DNA of 64,000 bases from Mytilus galloprovincialis (Eukaryota > Mollusca > Bivalvia > Mytilida > Mytilidae), in NCBI RefSeq assembly GCF_965363235.1, contig NC_134839.1, forward strand, positions 97,483,743 through 97,547,742, given 5' to 3'. The notes under the pieces are model-generated. The model ran no database searches and had not been told where the DNA came from. It saw only the letters and a list, made by a program, of their open reading frames with translations. Within the stretch, counting starts at the first letter, position 1; every line of letters begins with the position of its first letter. The translations under genes and the position numbers were made by a program. Shown piece after piece: positions 26,201 to 38,700 of the stretch.

Positions 26201-29200
26201 ATATTAGCAAATTAAAAAGTCGGTTTCAAATGTAAGAATGTTTTGAATAATATTTAGGAACTTAAAGAGGAAGGGGTTGGAGGAGTCCTGATCCCGAAAT
26301 CCTGGGCTTTCAAACATGAAATCCTGAGGTCCCAAATTAATCCTGAAATTTCAAAAAAAGATTTCCCGGATCACAAAAGGATCAATCCCAAAATCCAGAG
26401 CTTAAAAAAACACCTGATCCTGATGTCCGAAAAAAGGTCCTGTCCCCCTCTTAAAGTGTTGGAATAGAGATAAATATACAATTGAATGAGTTGTAGGTTC
26501 TGATCTGTCACATTCCTACTTCCTGTGTACCCATACTTTGAATAATGAATGGGGTATATGTACATGCATTGTTATAAATTTGTTAGAGTATTACTCAAGA
26601 GTTCTCAAAATTTGTTTTTCCTGGTGGTCTTTGAAATAAATATTCTGATGATCACTTTGCAAAATAACAAAATTGTGTCTATCCTTTCAAAAATGTTCCA
26701 GAGCTCAGAATAATAACTGTAATGAATAGAATGTGACACTAACTCTCTTGAAATAGTAGGACATGCCACTGGTACAATGAAATGTAAACATTTATGTGGT
26801 TAGGTTTGACTACATTAGAATTCTCTTTGCTTTAGTTTTCCTGGTACAAAGAAAGACATAAATTCCTATGGCTCTGCAGCCCCAGCTGCCTCTAATGGAG
26901 ATGCTGATGAGGATGATTTTGATCTGTTTGGATCAGATGATGAAGAAGAAGTAGAAAAAGAAAAACAGAAAAGACTACAACAATACGCAGAAAAGAAAGC
27001 TAAAAGTAGGAATATATATTGACTTGTCAAATGTAGCTGGTTTTAATCAGTAGTGACGCAAACTGCTGTTCAGATAGTATTTTCCAACTTTACAAATACT
27101 CTAAATTCATATTTTGACAAATCTTGCACAATAATAAATGCTCCAAATATTTCTGATTTTACAGAATAAACAGTAGTTAACTTCTATCAATTCCTTGATG
27201 TATTTTTCCGTCCATTACACATTTCTACTATTTCTAGTTATCTTTGCAACATATCAGTGTGAAATTGCTTACAACCTCTTACACTCAAGAAGTGTGTGTC
27301 ATTAGAAATAAGTTATGATGCTTCACATGCTTTTTATCAATGTTGTCATGTTTTTATTGACATTTTAAAAAAGTAATTTTATGCTGTAAGATATTTTTCT
27401 TGAAAGTTTAATTATCTGATTTCTCTTTTAAGAAAATTAAGATATTAAATAGGACTTTTTTGCAATTGAAACCTAAATGAATCATAATTTTGCCAAACAT
27501 GCTACATTGCACATATATAATGTAAATTTTAAAACTAGTTTTATTCTTTTCCTCCCATTTGAATTTGTATAAGTATGCATTGACAGATTTTATCTTGGTG
27601 TAAGGTAGTCCAGAAGACATGAACTTTGAGATTGAGAAGGCAACTTAAAGTAGGGGGGGGGGGGATGAAAAAAGTAAAAAGGGAGGATAAGGAAACTTGA
27701 ATAAGGGACCCCCTCATAGTAAATGATTGATTGCAACAAAGCTTTTGTGTTTGGTCTCAGCTTTTATAAGTCTATCTATTCTGTTTTCATTCAATATCTT
27801 TAACAATGACATATTGTATTTCTTAACTAATATGTGGTGATATTTCTTAGAACCTGCCCTTATAGCCAAAAGTAGTATTGTACTAGATGTGAAACCATGG
27901 GATGATGAAACAGATATGGAAGCAATGGAAAAATTAGTGCGGACTGTTGAAACAGATGGTCTTATATGGGGTAAAGGTAAGTAAACATTTTACTCAGGTG
28001 TTAAGTAAACATACAAGAAGGTCTTATGAAGAATGAATCAGTAACTGTATAAGTTATTGCTTATTTCCATTAAAAGACTTTCTAAGATAAAGAAAGGAAT
28101 TCTGTGATATTGGTTGAGATATAGCTAATATCTTCGTTCCTCCTTTAACAAATAGTATATCTAAAGAACCTGAAGAATTACTCACATATGACATCTAAAT
28201 ATTGATGCAAGACTTATTAGTCCTTTCTTAGTCAAATTTAAGTGTTTGACACATACACAACATCTTTTTCTATTTATATCTATTTTATCTTTAAAACAGA
28301 ATTCAGTACAAATAGTTAGATTTTAAGAACAAATCTGCTGTTTATCGAGCAACTTTGTTCTCATTGAGATGGTTTGAAAACTTGAAAAATCCTTTACATA
28401 AGAATTGGATGTATTTTATTTATCTGAAATATGTTGGAACATTAAACAGATATAAAACCTTTTTTTTTTTAGGAAAGATTTTAGTATAGATAATTTTGGG
28501 AAAGATTTAAGTATAGATAATTTTGTGAAGGTAAAATTCCATACATTATTGTGTAAAAACTGTAATTATTCAGTAGGCTTTGGGGTATAGCAATAGCAGT
28601 AAACAGTTCGTTGTGTTTCAGATCAAAGACACAGCTGTTGTGTCTTTTGACATTAGAGAAATTATCTTCCCATTTATGTAATAATATTGGATGATGTTTT
28701 TTTCTGTTTCAGGTAAACTGGTACCTGTAGGATATGGAATAAAAAAATTACAGATAGGATGTGTTGTTGAAGATGACAAAGTAAGTCCCTGTAACTAAAT
28801 CAAACTCTTGAAAACTATTATTTTTATCTCATGCTACCAAGTTGTGAAGATATAATTTATGTGACCTTGTCAGTTTGAATGCATATGTGAAAGTCTATGA
28901 ATCTACTGTTGTTATGGCCCACTTATCCTGTAGAAACTTGAAATATAAAAATAAGAAGATATGATATGATATAATTGCCAATGAGACAATTAACTTCAAC
29001 CTCTGAATTACAGACTTAAACGCTGCTCTGCAAGAATAAAAGTTTGATTTATTTTGAAGGTATTAGTTCAAATTTGAAAACAGGAAATTCTATTTGAAGA
29101 GGAATACATCAACACATCTAGCATGTCTAGGAAATATAATAATGGATAATTTTTAAAGAATGTTTATGTTGTTAATTTTTATTTCACACATTTGAAACTT

Positions 29201-29830
29201 CTCAAACTTATATATATAATAATTCAAAACAGTTTGAAATGAAAAGCATCGAAACAGTTGGCATATCAACACTAACTATGCAATGTTTGGAAACGAGATA
29301 TTGTAGAGCTATTGTTTTCTTATTAGGCCCTGCCAAATGGTGGTCACCCTATAGGGATCAGTCTTTCTGTCCGTAACAGATTGTGTACCGGTACTCTATA
29401 TCTAGAGAACAGTTATGATATCAAAAATTATACTTGACATGTATATAAACCCAACACCAAAGGGTGTGTCATAATTTATCTACAATTTCCTAGGTCAAAG
29501 GTCAAGGTAAAAAACTTTGGTGTCAGTTGACAACCCGAAGTCCCATGGTAAAGATACAAATTCTTTAATGTTCATTATTCACAGCAGGGCCCACAGAGAT
29601 GGCTCCCATCTCAATGATATCTAGTTGTTTTAAAAGACACCAGTTTGACTGTTTTTATTATTGTATCAAAAGAAGCCAGTTTAGCTATTTCATGTATGTG
29701 TTAAAAGACAGAGTCTCTGTAATAGTAAATGTTTATTTTACAGGTTGGTACAGATTTCCTTGAAGAAGCAATAACAGCTTTTGAAGACTATGTACAATCT
29801 GTTGACATTGCTGCATTTAATAAGATTTAA
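23264..29830 (+). CDS. EEF1B2: Elongation factor 1-beta (eEF1B, guanine-nucleotide exchange factor for eEF1A); 6 coding exons
   Basis: The protein reloads eEF1A with GTP during translation elongation in the cytoplasm. Coding exons are 23264-23343, 25214-25339, 26836-27005, 27851-27976, 28713-28780 and 29744-29830. All join in phase at GT-AG sites and give 218 codons (human 225). The start MGFGDLK is shared with animal orthologues. An N-terminal helical, GST-C-like part (about residues 1-70) is followed by a linker. The central acidic region reads [15 protein letters not shown] and includes a likely casein-kinase-2 serine. The C-terminal exchange domain contains [13 protein letters not shown], the [12 protein letters not shown] strand and the [10 protein letters not shown] end, finishing in FNKI. 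ATTAAA near 29907 could be the poly(A) signal. No frameshift or missing exon was seen. It is divergent from NDUFS1, with 2185 bp between start codons. Confidence 0.97.
23751..23865. mobile_element. Near-palindromic 115-bp insertion (51-bp perfect arms) in EEF1B2 intron 1
   Basis: The left arm 23751-23801 and right arm 23815-23865 are perfect reverse complements over all 51 bp, with a 13-nt loop. AGGGTTAACTGT lies immediately on both sides, a 12-bp direct repeat that looks like a target-site duplication. It is non-coding. It is a recent foldback or MITE insertion, and the RNA would form a long perfect hairpin in the pre-mRNA. Confidence 0.85.
23866..25213. other. Remainder of EEF1B2 intron 1
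   Basis: AT-rich. A phrase of the type AGATACTA(T/G)CTTTTGAT...GTCCAAGTTTG recurs near 24254, 24454 and, shortened, 24614. This suggests a diverged tandem or dispersed repeat. There is no coding signal. Confidence 0.4.
26036..26167 (+). repeat. ~130-bp repeat, copy 1 (EEF1B2 intron 2)
   Basis: Shares TAAAAGACTTTCTAAGATAA, AAAGGAATTCTG, GATATTGGTTGAG and TAGCTAATATCTTCGTTCCT with 28016-28152 in the same orientation. The first half is palindromic (AGAAAGTCTT against AAGACTTTCT), so a small hairpin element is likely. Confidence 0.7.
26261..26456. repeat. Small repeat with short near-inverted ends (EEF1B2 intron 2)
   Basis: The left end CTTAAAGAGG and right end CCTCTTAAAG are near inverted copies. 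The interior has repeated ATCCTGA / ATCCCGAAATCC words. A MITE-like element is possible and evidence is weak. Confidence 0.35.
28016..28152 (+). repeat. ~130-bp repeat, copy 2 (EEF1B2 intron 4)
   Basis: Second copy of the element at 26036-26167, about 85-90% similar by eye, same strand. Confidence 0.7.
29326..29592. repeat. Possible MITE in EEF1B2 intron 5
   Basis: GGCCCTGC at the left is matched by GCAGGGCC at the right, about 267 bp apart. The interior has CCTAGGTCAAAGGTCAAGG and other words common in bivalve repeats. It is non-coding, and the short ends make this tentative. Confidence 0.4.
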
Positions 29831-30049
29831 ACTTAAAAGTGAAAAGGGAAATAACTTTATAAATTATTACCACCAGTCAGTGCTAGATCAATGTGAGGAG
29901 TGAGAAATTAAAAAAATCGGAAACACCAAAATGTTTCTATGTTTATTTTATTATTGCAAGTGTGATTTATTGTTACAACAAAGCATGTGTGATTTTTGTA
30001 CACCATAATGTCTCTTGTTATATCTCTTCAGTCAGTTTTAGTTTAAACA

Positions 30050-32060
30050 TATTTATGACACAACCATAGCAGAGAGTGCATTAAGTCCAACCCTTGTCTG
30101 TTTCAATGTACAGATGTCTGAATGTACATCGGTACATTCCAAATTGGTTTCTGTTCTCAAAACTTATGTTTGCCTCAACCAAATATTATGAATCTTATGC
30201 ACAATGCTGATTACCACAAAGCACATATCAAATTTGAATATGGTTGGCTGCACTTTTACTTTTCTAGAGTTATGCCCTTTTACAAATTGAAAAATTGCTG
30301 ATTTTTTCTTTTCCCTTAGCTTACTTATATTTGCCTCAACCAAACGTTATGAAACAGAATGCTAATTACCACCAAACTTAGATCAAATGTGAATTTGGGT
30401 AGCTTCACTTTTATCGTTCTTGTTCTCATCTTTGCCCCATGGACATGATGGACACATCCCCAATTATTTATTGTTCAAAACAGACAAACAGATAAGTATC
30501 AAACGGACTACCTGGCTTGTGATATCTTTTGAAGTTTTCAAGTGAACCACCAGTCAGTCTCTTTAAAGCATTCATTCGAACTTTGTCCTTCATTTGAAAT
30601 CCTGTTGGAAATGATAATAATGCAATATATAAATGTTATTTGATAAAGAAAAGCTATTGAAATACTAGTAAACATTTGAAAATTTTGTGCTATCTATACT
30701 TAACACTAACATGTCTACACTTAGATTGTGAAGTTTGAAAGAGATTTGGAGAGGTTCAAATAGACCAGTTGTTTCGTCTCAAGATTGGGATTACTTTTTC
30801 TGCGACTGGTGGTATCAACAATTGTTAACTGCTCAAGTTAAGTTTAATAGGAACTTCTTGTGATAGATCATTGATATTTTATATAAAGTTGCATTACTAT
30901 CAGTTCATATCACTTTTTGACAACAATTTCAAGGCCCTTCCCACTAGGTCATGGTCCAGCAACTTTAAATTAACTAGCAAAAAGAAAACTGAGGAAAATT
31001 TTCAATGTAAATTTTTCTGCTTAAGTTAGTTTGATAGAAACTACTTGAGATAAATAACTGATATTTAATATGAAGTTGTATGACTAATAGTACATACCAG
31101 TTTGAAGACTCCATTTTGAGGCATTGTCTCCTAGGTCATGATCCTGTGAATTTGTTAATAAGCTATTTTCAATGTTATGTTTTCTGTTTAAGTCATTATA
31201 ACGACCAATTAGATTCGATAAACTTCCAGTCATATAGGCATTTTGTAGAACTTGTATTTCTAGGAGCGTCGTGCAAAGACGGATGGTTCCCGGATAATAA
31301 CTTTAGTATAAGTGGACAGAAATCAATAAAATTTTAACACAATGTTTATAACCACAAAAGGAAGCTTGGGATTGATTATGGGGTTAAGGTCCCTAAGGTT
31401 TAGGAATTTCGGGCCAAAAGGGCCCAAAAATAGCATTTATCTAGTGTCAACAATAAGTTGTGTATAAGTATTTCAATTGTTCTGAAATTGTACCACAATG
31501 TTTAATACCATAAGTAGAAGGTTGAGATATATTTTAAGGGTTATGGGGCAAACAGTCTCGGAAATAAGGTACCAAAAATGAGCGTTTTTGTAGTTTCAAG
31601 TCAATAAATTGGAGTTATCTTTCTTTGTCCAGAATGGTTGTAGAATCGCCTAAAACCAATGCTTTATATAATAATCTTTGAAAATTGGAGTTATCTTTCT
31701 TTGTTCAGAATATAAGTTGAATCAACTTAAATCAATGCTATATACAATGTAATATTCCCTTTACTACCAACTGATGAATTAAAACAATCTTTACCATTCA
31801 GTGATTACAAGCACCTTGATAACCATTCTAGGGTTATGCCCCTTTACAAGTGGAAAAATTGAAGAATTTTTTGGTTTCTGTTCTCTTAACTCAAGTTTGT
31901 CTCAACTAAATTTGATGAAATGTGTATATAATGCTTATTACCTCTAAACTCAGTTTAAGTCCAATAATTGGCAGCTTTACTTTTACAGTATTTTATAACG
32001 TTATATTCTAGTGGGGGCATCATCTGTGTCCTTTTGGACACATTCCCCATTTATTTTTTT
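30050..32060 (+). repeat. Cluster of dispersed bivalve repeats downstream of EEF1B2
   Basis: Two related segments, about 30050-30500 and 31790-32060, share GTTATGCCC(C/T)TTTACAA and ATTGAA(A/G)AATT, and each ends with a GGACACAT(C/T)CCC word. Between them, from about 31259, lies a different repeat with GGACAGAAATCAATAAAATT and a GGGCCAAAAGGGCCC palindrome. None has coding capacity. Ends are approximate. Confidence 0.45.
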
Positions 32061-32744
32061 AGGAGTTACTATTAATTAATATTGATTTTAACCATGACTG
32101 TATGACCATTTTATATTTTAATATTTTATGATGTCTTTAAATGAGTAGTTATTGTTGCAAACTCCATTAGAAATTTGAAATTATATCATTTTTGGAATAC
32201 GGGAAAGGGGGAAGTGAGAAAAAAAATTGGGGTGGGGGGCAATTTTTTTTCTCATTTCAGATTTCAGAATTTAAAAAGAAAATTTCTTCAAACATTTTTT
32301 CTTTGAGAGGATTAATATTCAACAGCATAGTTAATTGCTCAAAAGCAAAAAAAATATTTTAAGATCATTAGACCACATTCATTCTGGGTCAGAAACCTAT
32401 ACTGTGTCAAATATTTAATCACAATACAAATTCAGAGCTGTATCCAGCTTGAAAGTTGTGTTCATACTTGCCTCAACCAGTCAGGGCTCGACCTCTGCAG
32501 TCGTATAAAGCTGCACCCTGCAGAGCATCTGGTTGTTAGTTGTTTTTTGCTTTGCACTAGATTTCAGTAACAGCAAATTCACTTGAAAATGTGTTCTGTA
32601 TTTTTTTTTCTTTTTCTCATTTACATGGCCTATAGTTGCCAAAACATCTGCCTCATTTGGTCTCTGGTGGAGAGATGAAAAATATCTGATTGAAGGAATT
32701 GTCTGATAATTTATGTACAATTAGACTGTATGTAGAACCTTACA

Positions 32745-33850
32745 TTTTTAACCGGATTTTTGTGACAAAAATGTCGGTTATTGATTTGGGGATGTACGGC
32801 GGGCGGCCGGTGGGGCAGTCGGTCGGGCGGGCGGCAATCAAATGTTGTCCGTGCATTAACTCATGAACCGTTCAACCAAAGCTTTTAAAATTTTAATATG
32901 TTGTTACTGTCAACTAAATGAAGGTCAAGTTCAATAATGGCGATTTTGACTTTTACCGTTCAGGAGTTATGGTTCTTGAAAGATTGAAAAATAGTTTCCA
33001 GTCGTGTCCGTGCATTTACATATGAACTGTTCTACCAAAGCTTCCCAAATTTTAATATGTTGTTACTGATGACAAAATGGAGGTCAAGTTCAATAATGAC
33101 GATTTTGACTTTTACCGTTCAGGAGTTATGGTTCTTGAAAGATTAAAAAATGGTGTTTCCAGTCGTGTCCGTGCATTTTCTCATGAACCATTCAACCAAA
33201 GCTTTTGAAATTTTAATATGTTGTTACTGATGACAAAATGGAGGTCAAGTTCAATAATGACGATTTTGACTTTTACCGTTCAGGAGTTCTGGTTCTTGAA
33301 AGATTGAAAAATGGTGTTTCCAGTCGTGTCCGTGCATTTTCTCATGAACCATTTAACCAAAGCTTTTGAAATTTTTATATGTTGTTACAGATGACAAAAT
33401 AGAGGTCAAGTTCAATAATGACGATTTTGACTTTTACCGTTCAGGAGTTATGGTTTTTGAAAGATTGAAAAATGGAGTTTCCAGTTGTGTCCGTGCATTT
33501 ACGCATGAACTGTTCTACCAAAGCTTCCCAAATTTTAATATGTTGTTACAGATGATAAAATAGAGATCAAGTTCAATAATGACGATTTTGACTTTTACCG
33601 TTCAGGAGTTATGGTTCTTGAAAGATCGTAAAATGGCGTTTCCATTCACGTTGTTGCATTTACTCATGAACCATTCAATCTAAGCTTTTCAAATTTTAAT
33701 ATGTTGATACTGATAACAAAATGGAGGTCAAATTTGATATTGACGATTTTCACTTTCACTATTCATCAGTAATGGTTCTTGTGATATTGCCAGGACACAA
33801 ATAAATGTTAATAAATCCGGTTTGCTGTCGTTGTGACAGCCTCTTGTTTT
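32745..33850 (+). mobile_element. Non-autonomous element with ~160-bp internal tandem repeats (Helentron/HINE-like), second copy
   Basis: Same family as 2511-3185. The 5' end is TTTTTAACCGGATTTTTGTG, the 3' subterminal match is AAATCCGGTTT, and a CTGTC-5 nt-GACAG hairpin and CTCTTG follow. The internal unit recurs at 32851, 33010, 33171, 33332, 33493 and 33653, a period of 159-161 bp. That is about 10 bp longer than in the first copy because of an extra TTTCCAGTC-type segment. Short open frames inside are just the repeat. Confidence 0.7.
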
Positions 33851-34302
33851 TAATCAATCCGATTTTCCATTTACCTTTATGGTCTATTCTAATAGACCGT
33901 TTTAAGCCATGATGTCCATTTAAATTGACTGACAAAAAAAACTAACTATAAAATAAAACAAATATTAATCTTTATATTATCCCAAGATTCAAAGATGTGA
34001 TTTTTAATAGTAACGGAGAAGACTGAAGATATAATTGTCTCCTGGAAAACAGAGATACACCCATTTATTTTTCAACTGCTACTCAAGATTTTAAAGCTTC
34101 ACCAGTGACTGAGCACAAAGTTGGTGATCTCGCCCCCTTTCTAAAAAAGTTCATTTGAAGATACCAAGACCTTGTGGATAAATATTCCATATCAATTCAC
34201 AGATAATACATGATGGTCTTGAAGTAAAGGTTCTTGGTACTGACTTTATTTATCATCTTAATTACATTTTAACGTTTTGTCCTTGCATAATTTAACCTTT
34301 AC

Positions 34303-34439
34303 CAGTGACGGATCCAGAAATTTTCATTAGTGGGGGCCCGCTCCAGTCACGCTTCAGTGATTCCCTATATAAGCAACCAAATTTTTTTCCCAAAAAAGGG
34401 GGGGGGGCGGGCCCCCTGCCCCCCCTAAATCCGCCTCTG
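34303..34439. mobile_element. Small MITE, CAGTGACGGATCCAG ends, 5-bp target duplication
   Basis: The ends are CAGTGACGGATCCAG and AAATCCGCCTCTG. TTTAC lies on both sides (34298-34302 and 34440-34444). The interior has a poly-G/poly-C run. It is related in its ends to 40496-40660. The hAT superfamily is possible from the CAG start, but the 5-bp duplication is shorter than the usual 8. Confidence 0.75.
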
Positions 34440-34732
34440 TTTACTGATTAGTTTTGTTATTATAAAGCACCCACGCAACACGCGAAATAGATAATATTAC
34501 TAATGCTTTATCAATTGACCGTACTGATTTATTACTACAAAACAAATCAAAACAAAAACAAAATATTCAGTTAGTTTTAATAACTAAATGTAACCCATAT
34601 ATACGCAAGATGAAGAAGCGTATTACGAAACACTGGCATTTATTAATTAAAATTTGACGAAGATTGTGCACAATTATTCAATGCAGCACCAATCATTCGT
34701 ATAGCAAACAGAAAAGTATTGGAGATATGCTT

Positions 34733-35285
34733 AGTTATCAAAGGTACCAGGCATATAATTTGCTACGCCAGACGGGCATCTACAGGACTCATCAGTGATG
34801 CTCAGATCATGGCTTAGATCAGAAAATCCTTAATATTTCTATTAATTATACTTTTGTAAACAGTTAATTGATAAAAAAAAAAAATAACCTTATAATTGAT
34901 ATTCATAACACCGAAGTTCTGACTACTGGGTTGGTGATACCCTCTAGGACGAAACGTCCACCAGCAGAGTCGTTGACCCAGTGATGTAAATAGTTATCAA
35001 GGGTACTAGGCTTATACTTTGATACGCCAAACGCACGTTTCGTCTACGCCAGACTCATCAGGGACGCTCAGAACAAAATAGTAAGAAAGCCAAACAAGTA
35101 TAAAGTTGAAGAGCATTGAGGACCCAAAATTCCAAAAAAATTGTGCCAAATTTGGCTGTGCTAATTTATGCCTGGGATAAGAAAATCCTTAGTATTTCGA
35201 ATAATTCATATTTCTGTAAACAGTTAATTGATAAAAATTACCATATAATTGATATTTATGTCAACACAGAGGTTCTGACTAATTT
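34733..35285 (+). repeat. Two tandem copies of a bivalve repeat unit
   Basis: TAGTTATCAA(A/G)GGTAC(C/T)AGG begins each unit, at about 34733 and 34991. GAAACGTCCACCAGCA and a GCCAGAC...CTCATCAG(T/G) stretch follow in the usual order. The first unit is internally shorter. Single copies lie at 44100-44215 (forward) and 60690-60835 (reverse). Non-coding. Confidence 0.7.
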
Positions 35286-35710
35286 AAGATAATTTAAGTT
35301 TAATTCACCACTTTCTACATAAGGGCCTTTACCAAGGAATATGACAGTTGTTTCCCATTCGTTAGATGTGCTTGAGCTTTTGATTTTGTCATTTTATAAA
35401 GGTCTTTCTGTTTTATTTTCTTTGCATTTTTTTTCTGTTATTCTAATTTTCATCACTGTGCCCTGGTCTCGTGTTTGTTCATAGCGAATATGGACGATTT
35501 TTTTAAACACATATGCAATTGGAATTAAAAACTGGTTAACGCATACTTTTAAGATGTAATACACAATAACCACTCTCCAAAGTTCTAAAGTTCTCTCCAT
35601 ACACATCCAAAAGCGATTGCTTCCCAAATTATCTTCGTCTTTTTGGGTTCATGTGGTCGTGCTCTAAACCATACGATAAAACAATATACAGTAGTTAATT
35701 TATTATTTAA

Positions 35711-35780
35711 TTTACCCTTCCGGAGCACCTGAGATCACCCCTAGATTTTTGGTGGGGTTCGTATTGTTTATTCTTTAGTT
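35711..35780 (+). repeat. Penelope-type 3' tail, left part (split by the DIRS insertion)
   Basis: CCCTTCCGGAGCACCTGAGA and GTTTATTCTTTAGTT match 54118-54184 and 58018-58083. The tail continues at 41152-41285 on the far side of the DIRS element. Confidence 0.85.
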
Positions 35781-38700
35781 CACTTCAATATTTCCACTTA
35801 CCTGCCTCCTTAACTGATTGCAATTTCCCTCTACTTCCCCATACGTTCGTCATGTTTTTTAATATAAATACGGTAACACCTCCAGTTATCTCCCTTGCGT
35901 AACTCTTCAGTTTCTCTCGGCGGCAGCCATTAAAGCACATGCGTTGCTTTCCCTGTACGTTTATTTGGATTATAAGAAGTTGTATCGTAAGATGGAGAAA
36001 CAGGAAGATAAGTTTAAGAAGTGTGTAAGGTGTCCGGACAGGATGAATACTCTGGATGAGCACGATGAATGTTACAAACATCGTATTTGTAACGAGTCAT
36101 TCCCATGCAAAATTTGCAAAAATTGGTCAAAGGAGCATCGGAATTTGATCATGAAAATGATTGAAAAAAGTGTTCAGAAGACAATTAAATTGAATAAACT
36201 GTCTCAAACCGTCTGTGTAGATGGGTTGACAGATTTCAAAGACATAAGTCCACCTGTGGAGGCGGCAGTCGGAGCTTCAAATGACGACACTGTCACTGAA
36301 AATACACCTGACAACAGCACTTGTATGGTCGATATTTCGGCCATTGTACAAGAACAGATACAATTACAAATACAAAACTTATTCAAAAAGAAATGGATTG
36401 AAATCAATTCTAATGTTCTTGAAGTTCAACCTCCTGAAAAGCCTAGTTCTGTAACTTTGCAAAACCAACGGCCACATTTTGACAAATTCAAATGCTATGA
36501 CGATCAGATGTCTTTAATGACAAATGATGATCAAGATCAAGTTTCTTATCTTGATCCAGAAGAAAAGATTGATGGGTCTGCATCGCCACGATCTAGTCAA
36601 ATGTATACATGCAGCCCAGTGGAAGTACCACAAGGGGCACCTGGTGCTTCTGATCCAATTGAGTGGGTTTCTTTTATTAATAAAATGGCAATAGTTCTAA
36701 ATATAGAGCCTGAAGCTTCAGAGACTCATCAGGAACGTCCTTCTTTTGTTTCGGCAAGACTAAAACCTGACAAGAATGATAAAAAATCAGCAATTAAATT
36801 ACCTTTGGAAGGAACAATTATTGACATGGTAAAATCTGTAGAAAAGGAAGCTATCTCTGGTCATTTGAAAAACAGAGCTGTTCGTGACAGGGATGATAAG
36901 GCTTTCATGGTTAAGAAAGATGATTTTAATGCTTTCTGTAGTCCTCCTAAGTTAGATGACAATATTGAGGAAGGGCTACCTTGGTCATAAAGGCAATTAT
37001 TTTTAATCTGGAGTTAATATTCCACCTTTTCACAGAGAATTAGATAATGATTTTCGTCGTATGGACAATTCTGCCAGGACATGTTTTAGAGCAGTTTCAT
37101 ATGGTACTATGATTTCTGCCTTTTTGGATGAGGCAACTTGTGAAGATGATAGAATTGAAGGACGTAAAGCATTAATTAATTGCTTTAGAAGTATGGCTGA
37201 TTTATCAGGCAGAATCATGGCAAATTCAGTATTAAGTAGAAGAAAACTTTTTCTGAAAAATGTTTAACTTTATTAGTAAGTTGACAGAAAAGAAGATGTT
37301 AAAGTTGCCCGTTTTTGGCAGTCAACTTTTTAATGGAAAATACTTTGACACACTGCATACATCAGCAGAAAATTTACGGGATGCTAGAGAAACCCAAAAT
37401 GTTTATAATAATACTGGTAGTTATAGCAAGAACTTTAACAAGTCTAGAGATGATCGCACTCCGGTAAATGTCTTTAACAGAAAGAGGAAAGGTGACTATT
37501 CTGAAAATTCTGAAAGTGGAGCTAAAGTTGCCAGAACTAACACTTACTCCAACAAAGATAATTTTCGTCCAGGAAATTTTTCAAGGAAAGGAAATTTTTT
37601 TTCGGAAAGCAGCTGGGAGCCCAAAGGGTTTCCCAGCTCCAAGTAAATAAGTTCAAAGAACCTTGTACAAACTGTAAATATAAGTCCCCAGGTAGGGGCA
37701 CGTTTGCTAATGTTTCACAGGAAGTGGACAAAGATCACAGGAGATCAATATGTTTTAGAAACTTTACTGGAAGGACTAAAACTGGAGTTTATGAGTCATC
37801 CATGTTTAAACATAAAAGAGACAAGTGTTCCAAGATATGGTATTCACGAGTCGGTAATTTTAACAGAAATAAGTGTTTTATTAGAAAAAAATGTTATAGA
37901 ACATGTTCCTGTTGGGCAAGAAAACTTGGGTTATTACAGCACAGTTTTCGTAGTTCCAAAACGACAAGGTCTGCGACCGATTCTCAATCTGAAACCTCTA
38001 AACCAAATAGTAGTGCCTCATCATTTCAAGATGGAAACACTCCGTTCAATTATGAAAGCTTTAGAAAAGGGAGACTATGCAGTAACTTTGGATTTACTAG
38101 CAGATGCATATTTTCATATCCCAATTCACAAAGATTACAAACAATTCCTGAGATTCCGATTTCTAGGTCAGAGCTACCAATTTCGAGCAATGCCATTCGG
38201 GCTCAAATCTGCCCCAAGAGTGTTTACAAAGATCATGGCTGTATTAGCAGCATACCTACGAAAGTTAATGATTCAGATTTTCATGTATCTAGACGATTGG
38301 CTGATCAGCAATTCAGACAGAACAGCTCTTGTAAAGCAAATGCATTTTGTACTCCGTCTAGTTCAAGATTTGGGACTTATAGTAAATCAGAAAAAGTCAA
38401 ACTTAATACCAACCCAACATATAGAATACTTGGGAGCCCTTTTCAATCTAGAGAAAATGATAGTTACACCAACAGAGACAAGATTTCAAAGTATTTTGGA
38501 AATAATACATGCATTACTAAACAGTCAACAGATTCAAGCAGTAGTAATTTTAAAATTACTAGGTCTGATGGCTTCATGCATTTACCTAATACCCATGGGA
38601 AGATTACATATGAGGCCAATCCAACTTTATTTGTTAACACTATGGAGGCCAAACATCCAACCATTGAATCAGTTTATTCCTGTACGAATGAGCTTGACAG

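Noticed and set aside
33366-33563. 65-codon frame
   Set aside because: It is the ~160-bp internal repeat of the element at 32745-33850.
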